Source of the DNA: Roseovarius sp. S88
GTDB taxonomy: Bacteria; Pseudomonadota; Alphaproteobacteria; Rhodobacterales; Rhodobacteraceae
NCBI RefSeq assembly: GCF_037023735.1
Contig: NZ_CP146069.1
Location: 1,653,501 to 1,717,500 of the forward strand
DNA: 64,000 bases
Direction of reading: 5' to 3'
Part shown: piece after piece, positions 26,419 to 35,852 of the stretch
Position numbering within the stretch: position 1 is the first letter of the stretch
Layout: every line of letters starts with the position of its first letter
Made by a program: the position numbers and the translations under genes
Notes under the pieces: model-generated
What the model saw: the letters and a program-made list of their open reading frames with translations, nothing else
What the model was told of the DNA's origin: nothing
Databases searched by the model: none

Positions 26419-26828
26419 GTTACGGCGCTTCAGCCGCTTTGCAGGCAGCAGTTTTTCAACGTTTGACGGCGGACACCGCTTTGAATGGTCTGGTGGCAGG
26501 CGCGATTTATGATGCGCTGCCCCAGGGCAGTCTGCCCCCTGTCTATGTGACGCTCGGACCTGAGGACGCACAGGTGCAATCAGATGTCACCGGGCAGGGG
26601 GCATGGCACCGGTTCACGGTATCGGTGGTGACAGAGGCCGCCGGATTTCATGCCGCCAAGCAGGTGGCAGCGGCGATCAGTGATGCGCTTGTGGATGCGC
26701 CTTTGATGCTGAGCCGGGGGAGGCTCTCTTCGCTCAATTTTTACCGCGCCCGGGCACAGCGCGAAGGCACCGGCGCGCTCAGGCGGATCGACCTCATCTT
26801 TCGCGCGCGTGTGGACGACACCGCGTAA
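26415..26828 (+). CDS. GTA g8, tail terminator (DUF3168)
   Basis: A 137-residue DUF3168 protein (SAALQAAVFQRLTADTALNG, VAGAIYDALPQGSLPPVYVT). The family corresponds to tail-terminator proteins that cap the tail tube where it meets the head. It starts at ATG 26415 in an ATGA overlap with g7 after GAGGAGG. Confidence 0.9.
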   Translation: MSYGASAALQAAVFQRLTADTALNGLVAGAIYDALPQGSLPPVYVTLGPEDAQVQSDVTGQGAWHRFTVSVVTEAAGFHAAKQVAAAISDALVDAPLMLSRGRLSSLNFYRARAQREGTGALRRIDLIFRARVDDTA

Positions 26829-26854
26829 CCCCAACAGTTTCGGAGACAGACATC

Positions 26855-27268
26855 ATGGCAGTGCAAAATGGCAAAGACCTTTTGGTCAAGATCGACCTTA
26901 CAGGCGACGGAAACTTTCAGACTGTGGCGGGCCTGCGGGCCACCCGGATCAGCTTCAACGCAGAGAGCGTAGATGTCACGAGCCTGGAATCCGCAGGTGG
27001 TTGGCGCGAGTTACTGGCCGGGGCGGGTGTGAAATCAGCCGCGATCAGCGGCTCGGGCATTTTCCGGGATGAAAGCAGCGATGAACGTGCGCGGCAGATC
27101 TTTTTCGATGGAGAAATGCCGGATTTTCAGGTGGTGATTCCGGATTTCGGCACCATTGAAGGGCCGTTTCAGGTGAGTTCCATTGAATATGCGGGCACGC
27201 ATGACGGCGAAGCGACCTATGAGTTGGCGCTCTCGTCAGCTGGCCAACTCAGCTTTGTGGCGGCGTAA
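26855..27268 (+). CDS. GTA g9, major tail tube protein
   Basis: A 137-residue tail tube protein of the TP901-1 type (KDLLVKIDLTGDGNFQTVAG, SFNAESVDVTSLESAGGWRE, AISGSGIFRDESSDE, FEGPFQ-like EGPFQVSSIEYAG). It polymerises into the non-contractile tail. It starts at ATG 26855 after CGGAGAC. Confidence 0.92.
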   Translation: MAVQNGKDLLVKIDLTGDGNFQTVAGLRATRISFNAESVDVTSLESAGGWRELLAGAGVKSAAISGSGIFRDESSDERARQIFFDGEMPDFQVVIPDFGTIEGPFQVSSIEYAGTHDGEATYELALSSAGQLSFVAA

Positions 27269-27273
27269 AGGGC

Positions 27274-27594
27274 ATGTCGAACCCCTATGCCGGAGAAGTG
27301 GCGCTTGTGATTGATGGCAAGCGCCACGTGCTGAAGTTGACGCTTGGGTCTCTTGCCGAGCTTGAGGCAGGGCTTGAGGCGGACTCTCTGCTGGCGCTGA
27401 TCAAGCGGTTCGAGGCCGGTGGATTTTCCAGCCGCGATGTTCTGGCACTGATTGTGGCCGGGCTGCGCGGAGGTGGGTGGACTGGCGCGGCCGAGGATCT
27501 GCTCAGTGCAGAGATTGAGGGTGGACCGGTGGGCGCAGCGCGTGCGGCGGCGGAGCTTTTGACGCGCGCATTTTTGAGTGCTGATAGCGCATGA
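27274..27594 (+). CDS. GTA g10, tail assembly chaperone (GTA-gp10 family)
   Basis: A 106-residue protein of the GTA-gp10 family (DGKRHVLKLTLGSLAELEAG, FSSRDVLALIVAGLRGGGW). It lies where phages carry a tail assembly chaperone that binds the tape measure. The next gene overlaps its stop. Both reading frames are intact, so no programmed shift is needed here. Confidence 0.88.
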   Translation: MSNPYAGEVALVIDGKRHVLKLTLGSLAELEAGLEADSLLALIKRFEAGGFSSRDVLALIVAGLRGGGWTGAAEDLLSAEIEGGPVGAARAAAELLTRAFLSADSA

Positions 27595-27809
27595 GTGGGG
27601 CGGGTACAGAGCGGTTTGACTGGGCCGGGTTGATGCAGGCCGGGATTGGCATGCTGCGTCTATCGCCGGCGATATTCTGGGCGCTGACGCCGGCTGAGTT
27701 TGAACTGATGCTGGGCAAGCCTACCGGGTTCAAACCTCTTAAACGCGCGCGGTTGGAAGAATTGCTTTCGGCATATCCCGACCAACGAAACGAGGTGAAA
27801 CATGACTGA
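27591..27809 (+). CDS. GTA g10.1, small tail assembly protein
   Basis: A 72-residue protein (FDWAGLMQAGIGMLRLSPAI, FWALTPAEFELMLGK) like the rcc01693-type phage tail assembly chaperones encoded between g10 and the tape measure gene. It starts in an ATGA overlap with g10 and overlaps g11 by eight bases. Confidence 0.88.
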   Translation: MSGAGTERFDWAGLMQAGIGMLRLSPAIFWALTPAEFELMLGKPTGFKPLKRARLEELLSAYPDQRNEVKHD

Positions 27810-28461
27810 GATCGGCGGGCTTGATGAACTGGATGCGCAGATTGCAGCGCTGGATGAAAACCTGGGCGCGGCAAGCGATATGGCGGCGGCGTTCAACAAC
27901 GAGATGGCGCGCGTGAAGCTCAGCTTTGCGGGCACCGGCCAAGATGCGGCGCGTATGGAGCGTAGCTTTAGCCGAGGGCTGACCAAAGCGATGCGCAGCG
28001 CGGTTGTGGATGGTGACAGCCTGTCTGACTCCCTGCGCAATTTGGCCAATTCCATGGTGAACTCGGTGTTCAACGCCGCCGTTCGGCCTGTCACCAATCA
28101 GGTGGGTGGATTGATCTCAGATGGGATCGGGGCGCTGGTGGGCAATCTGCTTCCGTTTGAGAAGGGCGGCAGCTTTGCTCAGGGCAGGGTGCAACCGTTT
28201 GCTAATGGGGGCGTGATCGGCGGGCCAACGACGTTTCCAATGCGCGGTGGCATGGGTCTGATGGGGGAGGCCGGACCCGAGGCGATCATGCCACTGGCAC
28301 GTGGGGCCGATGGCAAGCTGGGGGTGCGCGGTGGGGGTGGCCAACCGATCAGCGTGGTGATGAATGTCTCGACCCCCGATGTTGAGGGGTTCCGCCGCTC
28401 ACAGGCACAGATCGCCGCCCAACTGGGGCGCGTGATCGGGCGCGGCAATCGCAATCGCTAA
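27802..28461 (+). CDS. GTA g11, tape measure protein
   Basis: A 219-residue tape measure protein, the usual short size for GTAs and consistent with their short tail. A helical N half (DELDAQIAALDENLGAASDM) is followed by glycine-rich hydrophobic segments (VGGLISDGIGALVGNLLPFE). The typical MRGGMGLMGEAGPEAIMPLA motif lies near the C terminus. It sets tail length and is later released. Confidence 0.9.
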   Translation: MTEIGGLDELDAQIAALDENLGAASDMAAAFNNEMARVKLSFAGTGQDAARMERSFSRGLTKAMRSAVVDGDSLSDSLRNLANSMVNSVFNAAVRPVTNQVGGLISDGIGALVGNLLPFEKGGSFAQGRVQPFANGGVIGGPTTFPMRGGMGLMGEAGPEAIMPLARGADGKLGVRGGGGQPISVVMNVSTPDVEGFRRSQAQIAAQLGRVIGRGNRNR

Positions 28462-28476
28462 ATCAAGGGGCAGAGC

Positions 28477-29109
28477 ATGAGCTTTCACGAGATACGTTTT
28501 CCGGCGAGCCTGAGTTTTGGCTCGATTGGCGGGCCAGAGCGGTACACGGATGTGGTCACGCTGGCCAATGGATTTGAAGAGCGTAACACGCCCTGGCGTC
28601 ATTCGCGCAGGCGCTATGACGCGGGCGTGGCCATGCGCAGCCTCGATGATATCGAGACGCTGATCGCGTTTTTTGAGGCACGGCAAGGGCAGATCTACGG
28701 GTTCCGCTGGAAGGATTGGACGGATTACAAATCCTGCCCGGCGCTCGGTGAGATTGCCTATGAAGATCAGATCATTGGCACCGGAGATGACGTGACCGAT
28801 GCGTTTCAGCTGATCAAGACGTATCGCTCGGGTGAGACGAGTTATGCGCGGCCGATCACCAAACCTGTGGACGGGACGGTGCGTGTGGGTCTGGGCGGTG
28901 ATGCGCAGCAAGAGGGCGTGCATTACAGCGTGGATGTTACAACCGGCGTGGTCACTTTTGCCCATCCTGTGAACACCGGCGTTCCGATTACCGCCGGGTT
29001 TGAATTCGATGTCCCGGTGCGGTTTGACACCGACCGCATTCACACCAGCCTGGCCAGTTTTCAGGCCGGAGAAGTGCCCAACGTGCCCATCGTCGAGGTG
29101 CGCGTATGA
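28477..29109 (+). CDS. GTA g12, distal tail protein (DUF2460)
   Basis: A 210-residue DUF2460/TIGR02217 protein (FHEIRFPASLSFGSIGGPER, FFEARQGQIYGFRWKDWTDY, GVHYSVDVTTGVVTFAHP). It corresponds to the ring at the tail tip to which the hub attaches. The start follows AAGGGGCAGAGC, and the stop overlaps g13 by four bases. Confidence 0.92.
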   Translation: MSFHEIRFPASLSFGSIGGPERYTDVVTLANGFEERNTPWRHSRRRYDAGVAMRSLDDIETLIAFFEARQGQIYGFRWKDWTDYKSCPALGEIAYEDQIIGTGDDVTDAFQLIKTYRSGETSYARPITKPVDGTVRVGLGGDAQQEGVHYSVDVTTGVVTFAHPVNTGVPITAGFEFDVPVRFDTDRIHTSLASFQAGEVPNVPIVEVRV

Positions 29110-29996
29110 GCGGGTTTGATGCCGGACTGAAGACGCATTTGCAGACCGGGCAGGCGACAACGGCGCGCTGTTGGGCGGTGACGCGCCGTGATGGTGAGAT
29201 GCTTGGCTTTACAGATCACGATATGGATCTGAGTTTTGAGAACGTCGTTTTCAAAGCAGAAACAGGGCTTTCCGCAGCGGCGTTGCAGCAAACCACGGGG
29301 TTGTCGGTGGACAATTCCGAGGCGGTGGGGGCGCTGAGCGATGCGGCCATTCGCGATGCGGATATTGAGGCCGGGCGTTATGACGGTGCCAAGGTGCGGG
29401 CGTGGCTGGTCAATTGGGCCAATGTGGAAGAGCGGCAGCTTCTTTTTCGCGGCACGATCGGGGAAATCCGCCGTGCGGGCGGGGCCTTTGAGGCCGAGCT
29501 GCGCGGGTTGACAGACAAGCTAAACGTGCCTTTGGGACGGGTTTTTCAAAAGCCATGCTCGGCGGTTTTGGGGGATGACGGGTGTGGGTTTGACCTCAGC
29601 ACACCGGGTTACACGACTGACGTGCCGGTTGAGACGATCGAAGGTCGGCGGGTGTTTCGTTTTGCTGAGCTCGCCGGGTTTTATCCGGGGTGGTTCCGGC
29701 ATGGCGTGCTGCGCGTGTTGGACGGAGAGGCCGCAGGGTTGTCAGGCCTGATCAAGAGCGACAGTGAGATGGCCGATGCGCGTGTGCTGGAGCTTTGGCA
29801 TCCGATCCGGGCAGAGATTGCGCCAGGCGATACATTGCGCCTTGAGGCGGGATGCGACAAGGCGCGAGAAACCTGTCAAGCCAAGTTCAGTAATTTCCTG
29901 AATTTTCAGGGCTTTCCGGACATTCCCGGAGATGACTGGTCGATCAGCGACCCAACCCGCGCACAAGTTCTGGATGGCGGGAGCCGCAGGGCATGA
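29106..29996 (+). CDS. GTA g13, tail hub protein (DUF2163)
   Basis: A 296-residue DUF2163/phage BR0599-type protein. Four Cys residues in the C half (KPCSAVLGDDGCGFD and CDKARETCQAKF) match the pattern thought to bind an iron-sulfur cluster in the related hub proteins of lambda-like phages and the R. capsulatus GTA. It has ATGA overlaps with both g12 and g14, so it is expressed in a fixed ratio with its neighbours. Confidence 0.9.
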   Translation: MSGFDAGLKTHLQTGQATTARCWAVTRRDGEMLGFTDHDMDLSFENVVFKAETGLSAAALQQTTGLSVDNSEAVGALSDAAIRDADIEAGRYDGAKVRAWLVNWANVEERQLLFRGTIGEIRRAGGAFEAELRGLTDKLNVPLGRVFQKPCSAVLGDDGCGFDLSTPGYTTDVPVETIEGRRVFRFAELAGFYPGWFRHGVLRVLDGEAAGLSGLIKSDSEMADARVLELWHPIRAEIAPGDTLRLEAGCDKARETCQAKFSNFLNFQGFPDIPGDDWSISDPTRAQVLDGGSRRA

Positions 29997-30436
29997 GCGG
30001 GGTTGAGGCGCGTGTGGTGGCTGAGGCGCGGGACTGGCTTGGCACACCCTATCGGCATCAGGCCAGCCGCAAAGGGGCGGGGGCCGATTGTCTTGGCCTG
30101 ATCCGGGGGATTTGGCGTGCGCTCTACGGGGCAGAGCCCGAGGCGGTGCCGCCCTACAGTATGGACTGGTCAGAGCCTGCGCGGGACGAAGTGCTATGGC
30201 GCGCAGCGGGGCGGCATTTGCGCCCCAAGGACCGGGAGGAGGCCACATTGGGCGATGTGGTGCTTTTTCGCATGCGTGACGGGTCGGTGGCCAAGCATCT
30301 GGGCGTGGTTACACAGACCGGATCGCAGGCAAAATTTGTTCACGCCTATTCTGGTCATGGGGTGGTGGAAAGCTCTCTGACCAACGCGTGGCGGCGGCGC
30401 ATCGTGGCCCGTTTTGCATTCCCCGAGGAGATTTAA
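29993..30436 (+). CDS. GTA g14, NlpC/P60 cell-wall peptidase
   Basis: A 147-residue NlpC/P60 cysteine peptidase. The catalytic Cys33 lies in GADCLGLIRG, and the catalytic His is near residue 116 in KFVHAYSGHG. As a tail component it would help the particle through the peptidoglycan of the recipient. It starts in an ATGA overlap with g13. Confidence 0.92.
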   Translation: MSGVEARVVAEARDWLGTPYRHQASRKGAGADCLGLIRGIWRALYGAEPEAVPPYSMDWSEPARDEVLWRAAGRHLRPKDREEATLGDVVLFRMRDGSVAKHLGVVTQTGSQAKFVHAYSGHGVVESSLTNAWRRRIVARFAFPEEI

Positions 30437-30439
30437 AAC

Positions 30440-33400
30440 ATGGCAACGGTAATTCTCTCGGCGGCAGGCGCGGCCATTGGTGGCGGTTTGGGTGGCTCGG
30501 TTCTGGGGCTGTCCATGGCTGCAGTGGGGCGGTTTGCAGGGGCTGTCATCGGGCGGTCGATTGACCAGCGGCTTATGGGGCAGGGATCCGACACGGTTGA
30601 GACCGGTCGAGTGAACCGTCTGCGCCTTACCGGCACTGGTGAAGGAGAGACCATCTCGCAGGTCTATGGCCGGACGCGGGTGGCTGGACAGGTGATATGG
30701 GCCACCGAATTTCTGGAAACCGTGCGCGTTTCGGGCGGTGGCGGTGGCAAGGGTGCACCGAGCCGACCCAAGACTCGCAGCTATTCTTATTCTGTTAGCC
30801 TGGCGATTGCGCTGTGTGAAGGTGAGATCACCCGGGTTGGCCGCATCTGGGCGGATGGTCTGGAAGTGTCGCGTGAGGATTTGACCTTGCGGGTCTACAC
30901 CGGCTCTCGCGATCAGCTGCCGGACCCCAAGATTGAAGCGGTGGAGGGGGTTGGCACAGTGCCTGCCTACCGCGGCACGGCCTATGTGGTGATCGAGGAT
31001 TTGGACTTGACCCCCTATGGCGGGCGTGTGCCGCAATTCAGCTTTGAGGTCAGCCGCCCTGCGCAAGAGGGCGTTGATGTGACTGAGGGGGATCTGGTGC
31101 AGGCGGTGCGCGGTGTCGCGCTCTTGCCGGGCAGCGGGGAATATGCGTTGGCCACAACGGTGGCGAATATGACCTATGGATACGGCGCGCGGCGCGCTGT
31201 CAACGCCAATAGCCCGTCGGGCAAAAGCGATTTTACCACGTCTCTGGATCATTTGACCGGCGAATTGCCCCATGCCAAGGCCACCTCGCTGGTGGTGAGC
31301 TGGTTTGGCGATGATCTACGCTGTGGTGACTGCACGATCCGGCCCAAGGTAGAACAAAAGACCTATGATGCGGGCAATATGCGCTGGCGTGTGTCTGGAT
31401 TGAGCCGGGCGCAGGCCGAGGAGGTGCCCGAGGATGGGGCAGGCCAGCCGATTTATGGCGGCACGCCCACGGATCAATCCGTGATCGAAGCAATATTGGC
31501 GCTGACTGCGGCGGGTCGTGAGGTGATGTATTACCCGTTCATCCTGATGGATCAGCAGGTGGGTAATGCGCGCCCTGACCCCTATAGCGATGCGGCGGAT
31601 CAGCCGGTTTTGCCGTGGCGTGGGCGGATCACCACTTCAAAGGCGCCAAACCAACCGGGCAACACAGATGGCACGGCAGTCGCCGAAGCCGAAGTGGCCG
31701 CGTTTTTTGGCACCGCAAACGCAGCAGATTTTTCTATTGCAGACCCCAGCACCGCGCCGGTCAACGCGCCATATTCCGGTGGCGGCGTTTCGAGCAATGA
31801 AAACAAAGCCCCAGTCTATACGTCGGCCACGGCATTGCTGAGCTATGCGGGGCCGACCTATTCAAGCCCGGTGCAATATAGCGGACCACAAGAGTGGAGC
31901 TATCGACGATTCATCTTGCATCAGGCGGCATTGTGCGTGGCCGCGGGCGGTGTGGAAAGTTTTTGCATAGGGTCGGAAATGCGTGGGCTTACGCAAATAC
32001 GTGGGGAAAACAACAGCTTCCCTGCCGTTGCGGCGCTGATTGATCTGGCGACCGAAGTGCGCGCGCTTTTGGGGCCGGATGTGAAGATCGGCTATGCTGC
32101 GGACTGGTCGGAGTATTTCGGATATCAGCCGCAGGATGGCTCAGGCGACCGGTTCTTTCATCTCGATGCGCTTTGGGCGGATGCCAATATCGACTTCATC
32201 GGGATCGACAATTACATGCCGCTGTCTGATTGGCGGAGCGGCACCGCGCATGCCGATGCCGAAGCGGGGTGGGCGTCGATTTATGATCTTGAGTACCTCA
32301 AGTCCAATGTTGAGGGCGGTGAGGGTTATCATTGGTTTTACGCCACCGACGCCGCCCGTGAGGCCCAAACCCGGACCACGATTACCGACGCCGAACATGA
32401 TGAGCCTTGGATCTGGCGCTACAAGGACATTCGCAACTGGTGGCAAAACCTGCATCATGACAGGGTGGGCGGTGTGCGGTCACAGACGCCGACCGCTTGG
32501 GTGCCGGGCAGCAAGCCTGTGCGCTTTACGGAATATGGCTGTGCGGCGGTTGATAAGGCCACGAACCATCCCAATCGGTTTATTGACGAGAAGTCGTCGG
32601 AGTCGCTTTTACCCGCGTTTTCAGAGGGTAAGCGGGATGAATTGATCCAGTTTCAATATCTGAAGGCGGTGTCCGACTACTGGTCTGCATCAGATAACAA
32701 CCCGGTATCTGATATCTATGAAGGCCCCATGATCGATATGGATCACGCCTATGTTTGGGCCTGGGATATGCGCCCCTATCCGCAGTTTCCCAACAATCAG
32801 GAGCTTTGGAGCGATGGGGCGAATTACACACGCGGGCACTGGATCAACGGGCGTGTCTCGGCGCGGTCTCTGGCGTCTGTCGTCGGTGAAGTCTGTGCCA
32901 GATCCGGGTTGGAAGACATTGATGTTACGCAGCTTTACGGCCTTGTGCGGGGCTACAGCGTGGATCAGGTGGGTGAGGCCCGTGGTACGCTGCAGCCTCT
33001 GACGCTACGCTATGGCTTTGATGCTGTGGAACGCGACGGCGTGCTGCAATTCCGGATGCGTGATGGCGGGGCGGATTACGAGATTGATCCCGACTCACTC
33101 GTGCGCGACAGCGAAATGGACGGGTTGATTGAGTACACCCGTGGCAGCGACGTTGAGCTTGCCGGTCGTGTGCGTCTGCGCTTTGTCGAAGCGGATGGCA
33201 GTTTTGATGTGGTCGCTGAAGAGGCAATCTTGCCGGATCAAGCCACGCATGCTGTTTCAACCTCGGAGTTCCCGTTGGTGATGACGCGAGCTGAGGGGCG
33301 ACAAACCGTCGAGCGCTGGCTCGCGGAGGCGCGCACAGCAAGCGACACGCTGCGCCTAACCTTGCCGCCCTCGCAGATGTGTATCGGCGCAGGCGACGTG

Positions 33401-34492
33401 ATCTCGATCCCCGAGGAGGGCGGCCAGGGTCACTATCGTGTGGACCGTACCGATCAGTTGTCTGGCGCGCAGAAGATAGAGGCCGTGCGGGTTGAGGCGG
33501 ACACCTATGAGGTTGGCGAAGTGCCGGATACCTCTGCTTCGCTTCGGTCTTTCCAACCGCCCAGCCTTGTCACGCCGCTTTTCCTCGATTTACCTTTGTT
33601 AACCGGCGAAGAAACACCACATAGCCCGCATGTGGCGGCGTTCGGGTCCCCCTGGCCGGGCAACGTGGCTGTGTATGCCTCTGATGAGGATGCTAACTAT
33701 GGTCTCAACACGCTGATCGAGGCGCAAAGCGCAGTGGGGGTTCTGGAAACCACGCTGGAAACAGCACCTTCCGGGCGGATTGACCGAGGAGCCGCTGTGC
33801 AGGTGCGCATGCTGACCGGCACGCTGCAGAGCGTCAGCGATCTGGCTTTTCTGGGCGGCGCGAACCTCTGCGCGGTCGGGGATGGCACGCCTGACGGGTG
33901 GGAGCTGGTGCAGTTTCGCGATGCGGAACTGGTTGATACCGATACCTATCTTCTGTCGCTTCGCTTGCGGGGGCAGTTGGGCACGGAAACCAGCTCCGAA
34001 TGGCCGGCGGGCAGCTATATTGTGCGGCTTGATGGCCGCGCCAGACAGATAGACATGGCCGAAGCGCGGCGCGGATTGGCGCGGTATTACCGCATTGGAC
34101 CTGCCACGCGCCCGGTGGATGACCCGTCTTACAGTGCGGCTTTGCTGGCATTTGACGGGTTGGGATTGCGCCCGCTCAGCCCGGTGCACCTGCGCCTGAA
34201 TGGCACGCCTGGCTTGGACCGAACCCTCACCTGGGTGCGGCGCACGCGAATTGACGGGGACCGATGGGACACGCTTGAGGTGCCATTGGGCGAAGAAAGC
34301 GAAAGTTATCTGGTGCGCGTTGTACAAGCAGATGCTGTGCAGCGCGAAGAGATCGTGAATAGCCCGGATTGGACCTATACGGCGGCCGCACAGGCCGCAG
34401 ATGGGCTGGTTGGCACATATCAGATCGACGTGGCACAAATCTCGGCCAAGTTTGGGCAGGGGCGGTTTGCGACGCTGGATGTGCCGGGGTAA
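30440..34492 (+). CDS. GTA g15, baseplate megatron / host-specificity protein
   Basis: A 1350-residue protein, the largest of the cluster. An N-terminal glycine-rich hydrophobic region (residues 1-35) resembles a membrane-penetrating segment. The middle (about residues 430-760) contains a GTA TIM-barrel, glycosidase-like domain (SFCIGSEMRGLTQI, DFIGIDNYMPLSDW, RFTEYGCAAVDKATNHPNRF). Phage-tail domains follow from about 800. It corresponds to the R. capsulatus tail-tip protein that contacts the recipient surface. The reading frame is intact, and there is no clear terminator before the convergent gene. Confidence 0.92.
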   Translation: MATVILSAAGAAIGGGLGGSVLGLSMAAVGRFAGAVIGRSIDQRLMGQGSDTVETGRVNRLRLTGTGEGETISQVYGRTRVAGQVIWATEFLETVRVSGGGGGKGAPSRPKTRSYSYSVSLAIALCEGEITRVGRIWADGLEVSREDLTLRVYTGSRDQLPDPKIEAVEGVGTVPAYRGTAYVVIEDLDLTPYGGRVPQFSFEVSRPAQEGVDVTEGDLVQAVRGVALLPGSGEYALATTVANMTYGYGARRAVNANSPSGKSDFTTSLDHLTGELPHAKATSLVVSWFGDDLRCGDCTIRPKVEQKTYDAGNMRWRVSGLSRAQAEEVPEDGAGQPIYGGTPTDQSVIEAILALTAAGREVMYYPFILMDQQVGNARPDPYSDAADQPVLPWRGRITTSKAPNQPGNTDGTAVAEAEVAAFFGTANAADFSIADPSTAPVNAPYSGGGVSSNENKAPVYTSATALLSYAGPTYSSPVQYSGPQEWSYRRFILHQAALCVAAGGVESFCIGSEMRGLTQIRGENNSFPAVAALIDLATEVRALLGPDVKIGYAADWSEYFGYQPQDGSGDRFFHLDALWADANIDFIGIDNYMPLSDWRSGTAHADAEAGWASIYDLEYLKSNVEGGEGYHWFYATDAAREAQTRTTITDAEHDEPWIWRYKDIRNWWQNLHHDRVGGVRSQTPTAWVPGSKPVRFTEYGCAAVDKATNHPNRFIDEKSSESLLPAFSEGKRDELIQFQYLKAVSDYWSASDNNPVSDIYEGPMIDMDHAYVWAWDMRPYPQFPNNQELWSDGANYTRGHWINGRVSARSLASVVGEVCARSGLEDIDVTQLYGLVRGYSVDQVGEARGTLQPLTLRYGFDAVERDGVLQFRMRDGGADYEIDPDSLVRDSEMDGLIEYTRGSDVELAGRVRLRFVEADGSFDVVAEEAILPDQATHAVSTSEFPLVMTRAEGRQTVERWLAEARTASDTLRLTLPPSQMCIGAGDVISIPEEGGQGHYRVDRTDQLSGAQKIEAVRVEADTYEVGEVPDTSASLRSFQPPSLVTPLFLDLPLLTGEETPHSPHVAAFGSPWPGNVAVYASDEDANYGLNTLIEAQSAVGVLETTLETAPSGRIDRGAAVQVRMLTGTLQSVSDLAFLGGANLCAVGDGTPDGWELVQFRDAELVDTDTYLLSLRLRGQLGTETSSEWPAGSYIVRLDGRARQIDMAEARRGLARYYRIGPATRPVDDPSYSAALLAFDGLGLRPLSPVHLRLNGTPGLDRTLTWVRRTRIDGDRWDTLEVPLGEESESYLVRVVQADAVQREEIVNSPDWTYTAAAQAADGLVGTYQIDVAQISAKFGQGRFATLDVPG

Positions 34493-34506
34493 GGCAAAAT
34501 AAGCGG

Positions 34507-34845
34507 CTACCCGCGCGCGCAGTCGACGCATTTCAGCGCCGCGGGATCCAGCCGCAGGCGCCCCTCGGCAATATCCTCACCACAGTCGTCGCAATAGCCG
34601 AATTCGCCTTCTTCCATCCGCGTCAGAGCGGCCAAAAGCCGGGCGCGTTTGGCCTCTCTGCGCGCCCCGGTGGCCTTTGCCATCGCCTGATTTTGCAGGG
34701 CGTCCATGCGGCTGAGACGTCCGACAGCTTGCTGATCAAGCTCAACCGTGGCCTTGCCCGCCTCGCCAAGCGCGTCCTCGCCACTCAATGCGGTCAATCG
34801 GGCCTCAATCAGCGCACGAAATTCTGCCAGTTGTGTTTCATCCAT
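34507..34845 (-). CDS. DksA/TraR-family zinc-finger protein
   Basis: A 112-residue member of the DksA/TraR family. The N half is a coiled coil. The C-terminal zinc finger has both Cys pairs (YCDDCGEDIAEGRL and LKCVDCARG). Related proteins bind the RNA polymerase secondary channel. The usual DksA tip motif of two Asp residues is not obvious, so a TraR-like or shorter DksA role is possible. I chose ATG 34845 (MDETQL). A start 18 bases further out is also open. It is convergent with the GTA cluster and divergent from cysE. Confidence 0.85.
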   Translation of the reverse strand: MDETQLAEFRALIEARLTALSGEDALGEAGKATVELDQQAVGRLSRMDALQNQAMAKATGARREAKRARLLAALTRMEEGEFGYCDDCGEDIAEGRLRLDPAALKCVDCARG

Positions 34846-34931
34846 TTCCGTGACACCCCACATAACAGCTTTGCATTTTACCCCGGATGCCTATCTGGTA
34901 TACATGAAAGCGTTGAGGAAGGAGCCACATC

Positions 34932-35741
34932 ATGGCCGAAACCCGTGCAAAACTCGCTGAACTGGACCCGGTCTGGGCCCGTATTATCTCTGAGGCAGAT
35001 GCCGCTGTGCAGGACGAGCCGCTTTTGGGCGGTCTCGTGCATAGTTCGATCCTGCACCACAAATCGTTCGATTCTGCGCTCGCGTACCGCATTTCGCTGA
35101 AGCTGGCCTCAAATGAAATGCCGGAACAGATCCTGCGGGAGATCTGCGATACGGCCTTTGCGGCGGATGCCCGTCTGGGTCAGTCCGCGCGCGCCGATAT
35201 TGTTGCGGTGAATGACCGTGACCCGGCCTGTGACCGGTTCATTCTGCCCATGCTGTATTTCAAGGGCTTTCAGGCGGTGCAGGCCTATCGCGTGGCGCAT
35301 TGGCTTTGGAACAACGACCGCAAGGATATGGCGCGGTTTTTCCAGATGCGATGCTCTGAAGTGTTCGGCGTTGATATTCACCCCGCGGCCAAAATCGGCA
35401 AGGGCATCATGATCGACCATGCCCATTCTATTGTTATAGGTGAAACGGCTGTGGTGGGGGACAATGTTTCAATGCTGCATTCTGTGACCCTGGGTGGCAC
35501 CGGTAAGGAAGAGGAAGACCGCCATCCCAAGATTGGCGATGGGGTTCTCATCGGGGCCGGGGCCAAGGTTTTGGGCAATATCAAGGTGGGTCATTGCTCC
35601 CGCATTGCGGCAGGGTCTGTGGTTCTGGCCGAAGTTCCGCCCTGCAAGACCGTAGCGGGCATTCCCGCGCGCATCGTGGGCGAAGCGGGCTGTGATCAGC
35701 CGTCCATGTCGATGGACCATATGCTGGGAAAAAATCAGTAA
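34932..35741 (+). CDS. cysE: Serine O-acetyltransferase
   Basis: A 269-residue CysE, which acetylates serine with acetyl-CoA for cysteine synthesis. The helical N domain is followed by a left-handed beta-helix with hexapeptide repeats (IGKGIMIDHAHSIVIGETAV, IGDGVLIGAGAKVLGNIKVG, SVVLAEVPPCKTVAGIPARI). The start at ATG 34932 follows GAGGAAGGAG. The cysteine synthase-type gene lies 111 bases downstream, so both steps of the pathway are side by side. Confidence 0.95.
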   Translation: MAETRAKLAELDPVWARIISEADAAVQDEPLLGGLVHSSILHHKSFDSALAYRISLKLASNEMPEQILREICDTAFAADARLGQSARADIVAVNDRDPACDRFILPMLYFKGFQAVQAYRVAHWLWNNDRKDMARFFQMRCSEVFGVDIHPAAKIGKGIMIDHAHSIVIGETAVVGDNVSMLHSVTLGGTGKEEEDRHPKIGDGVLIGAGAKVLGNIKVGHCSRIAAGSVVLAEVPPCKTVAGIPARIVGEAGCDQPSMSMDHMLGKNQ

Positions 35742-35852
35742 AGCCAAAGCTTTCCGAGGAAACCTTCCTCAAATGCGCGCGCGCCTCTAGCCTGCGCGCA
35801 TATTTTGTTCCTATGCTGGCCCCATGCAAACACGCAAAGGAGAGGGAGAGCC

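Noticed and set aside
19924..34492. Intact prophage
   Set aside because: There is no integrase, lysis, replication or immunity region. Gene order and the short tape measure match GTA clusters.
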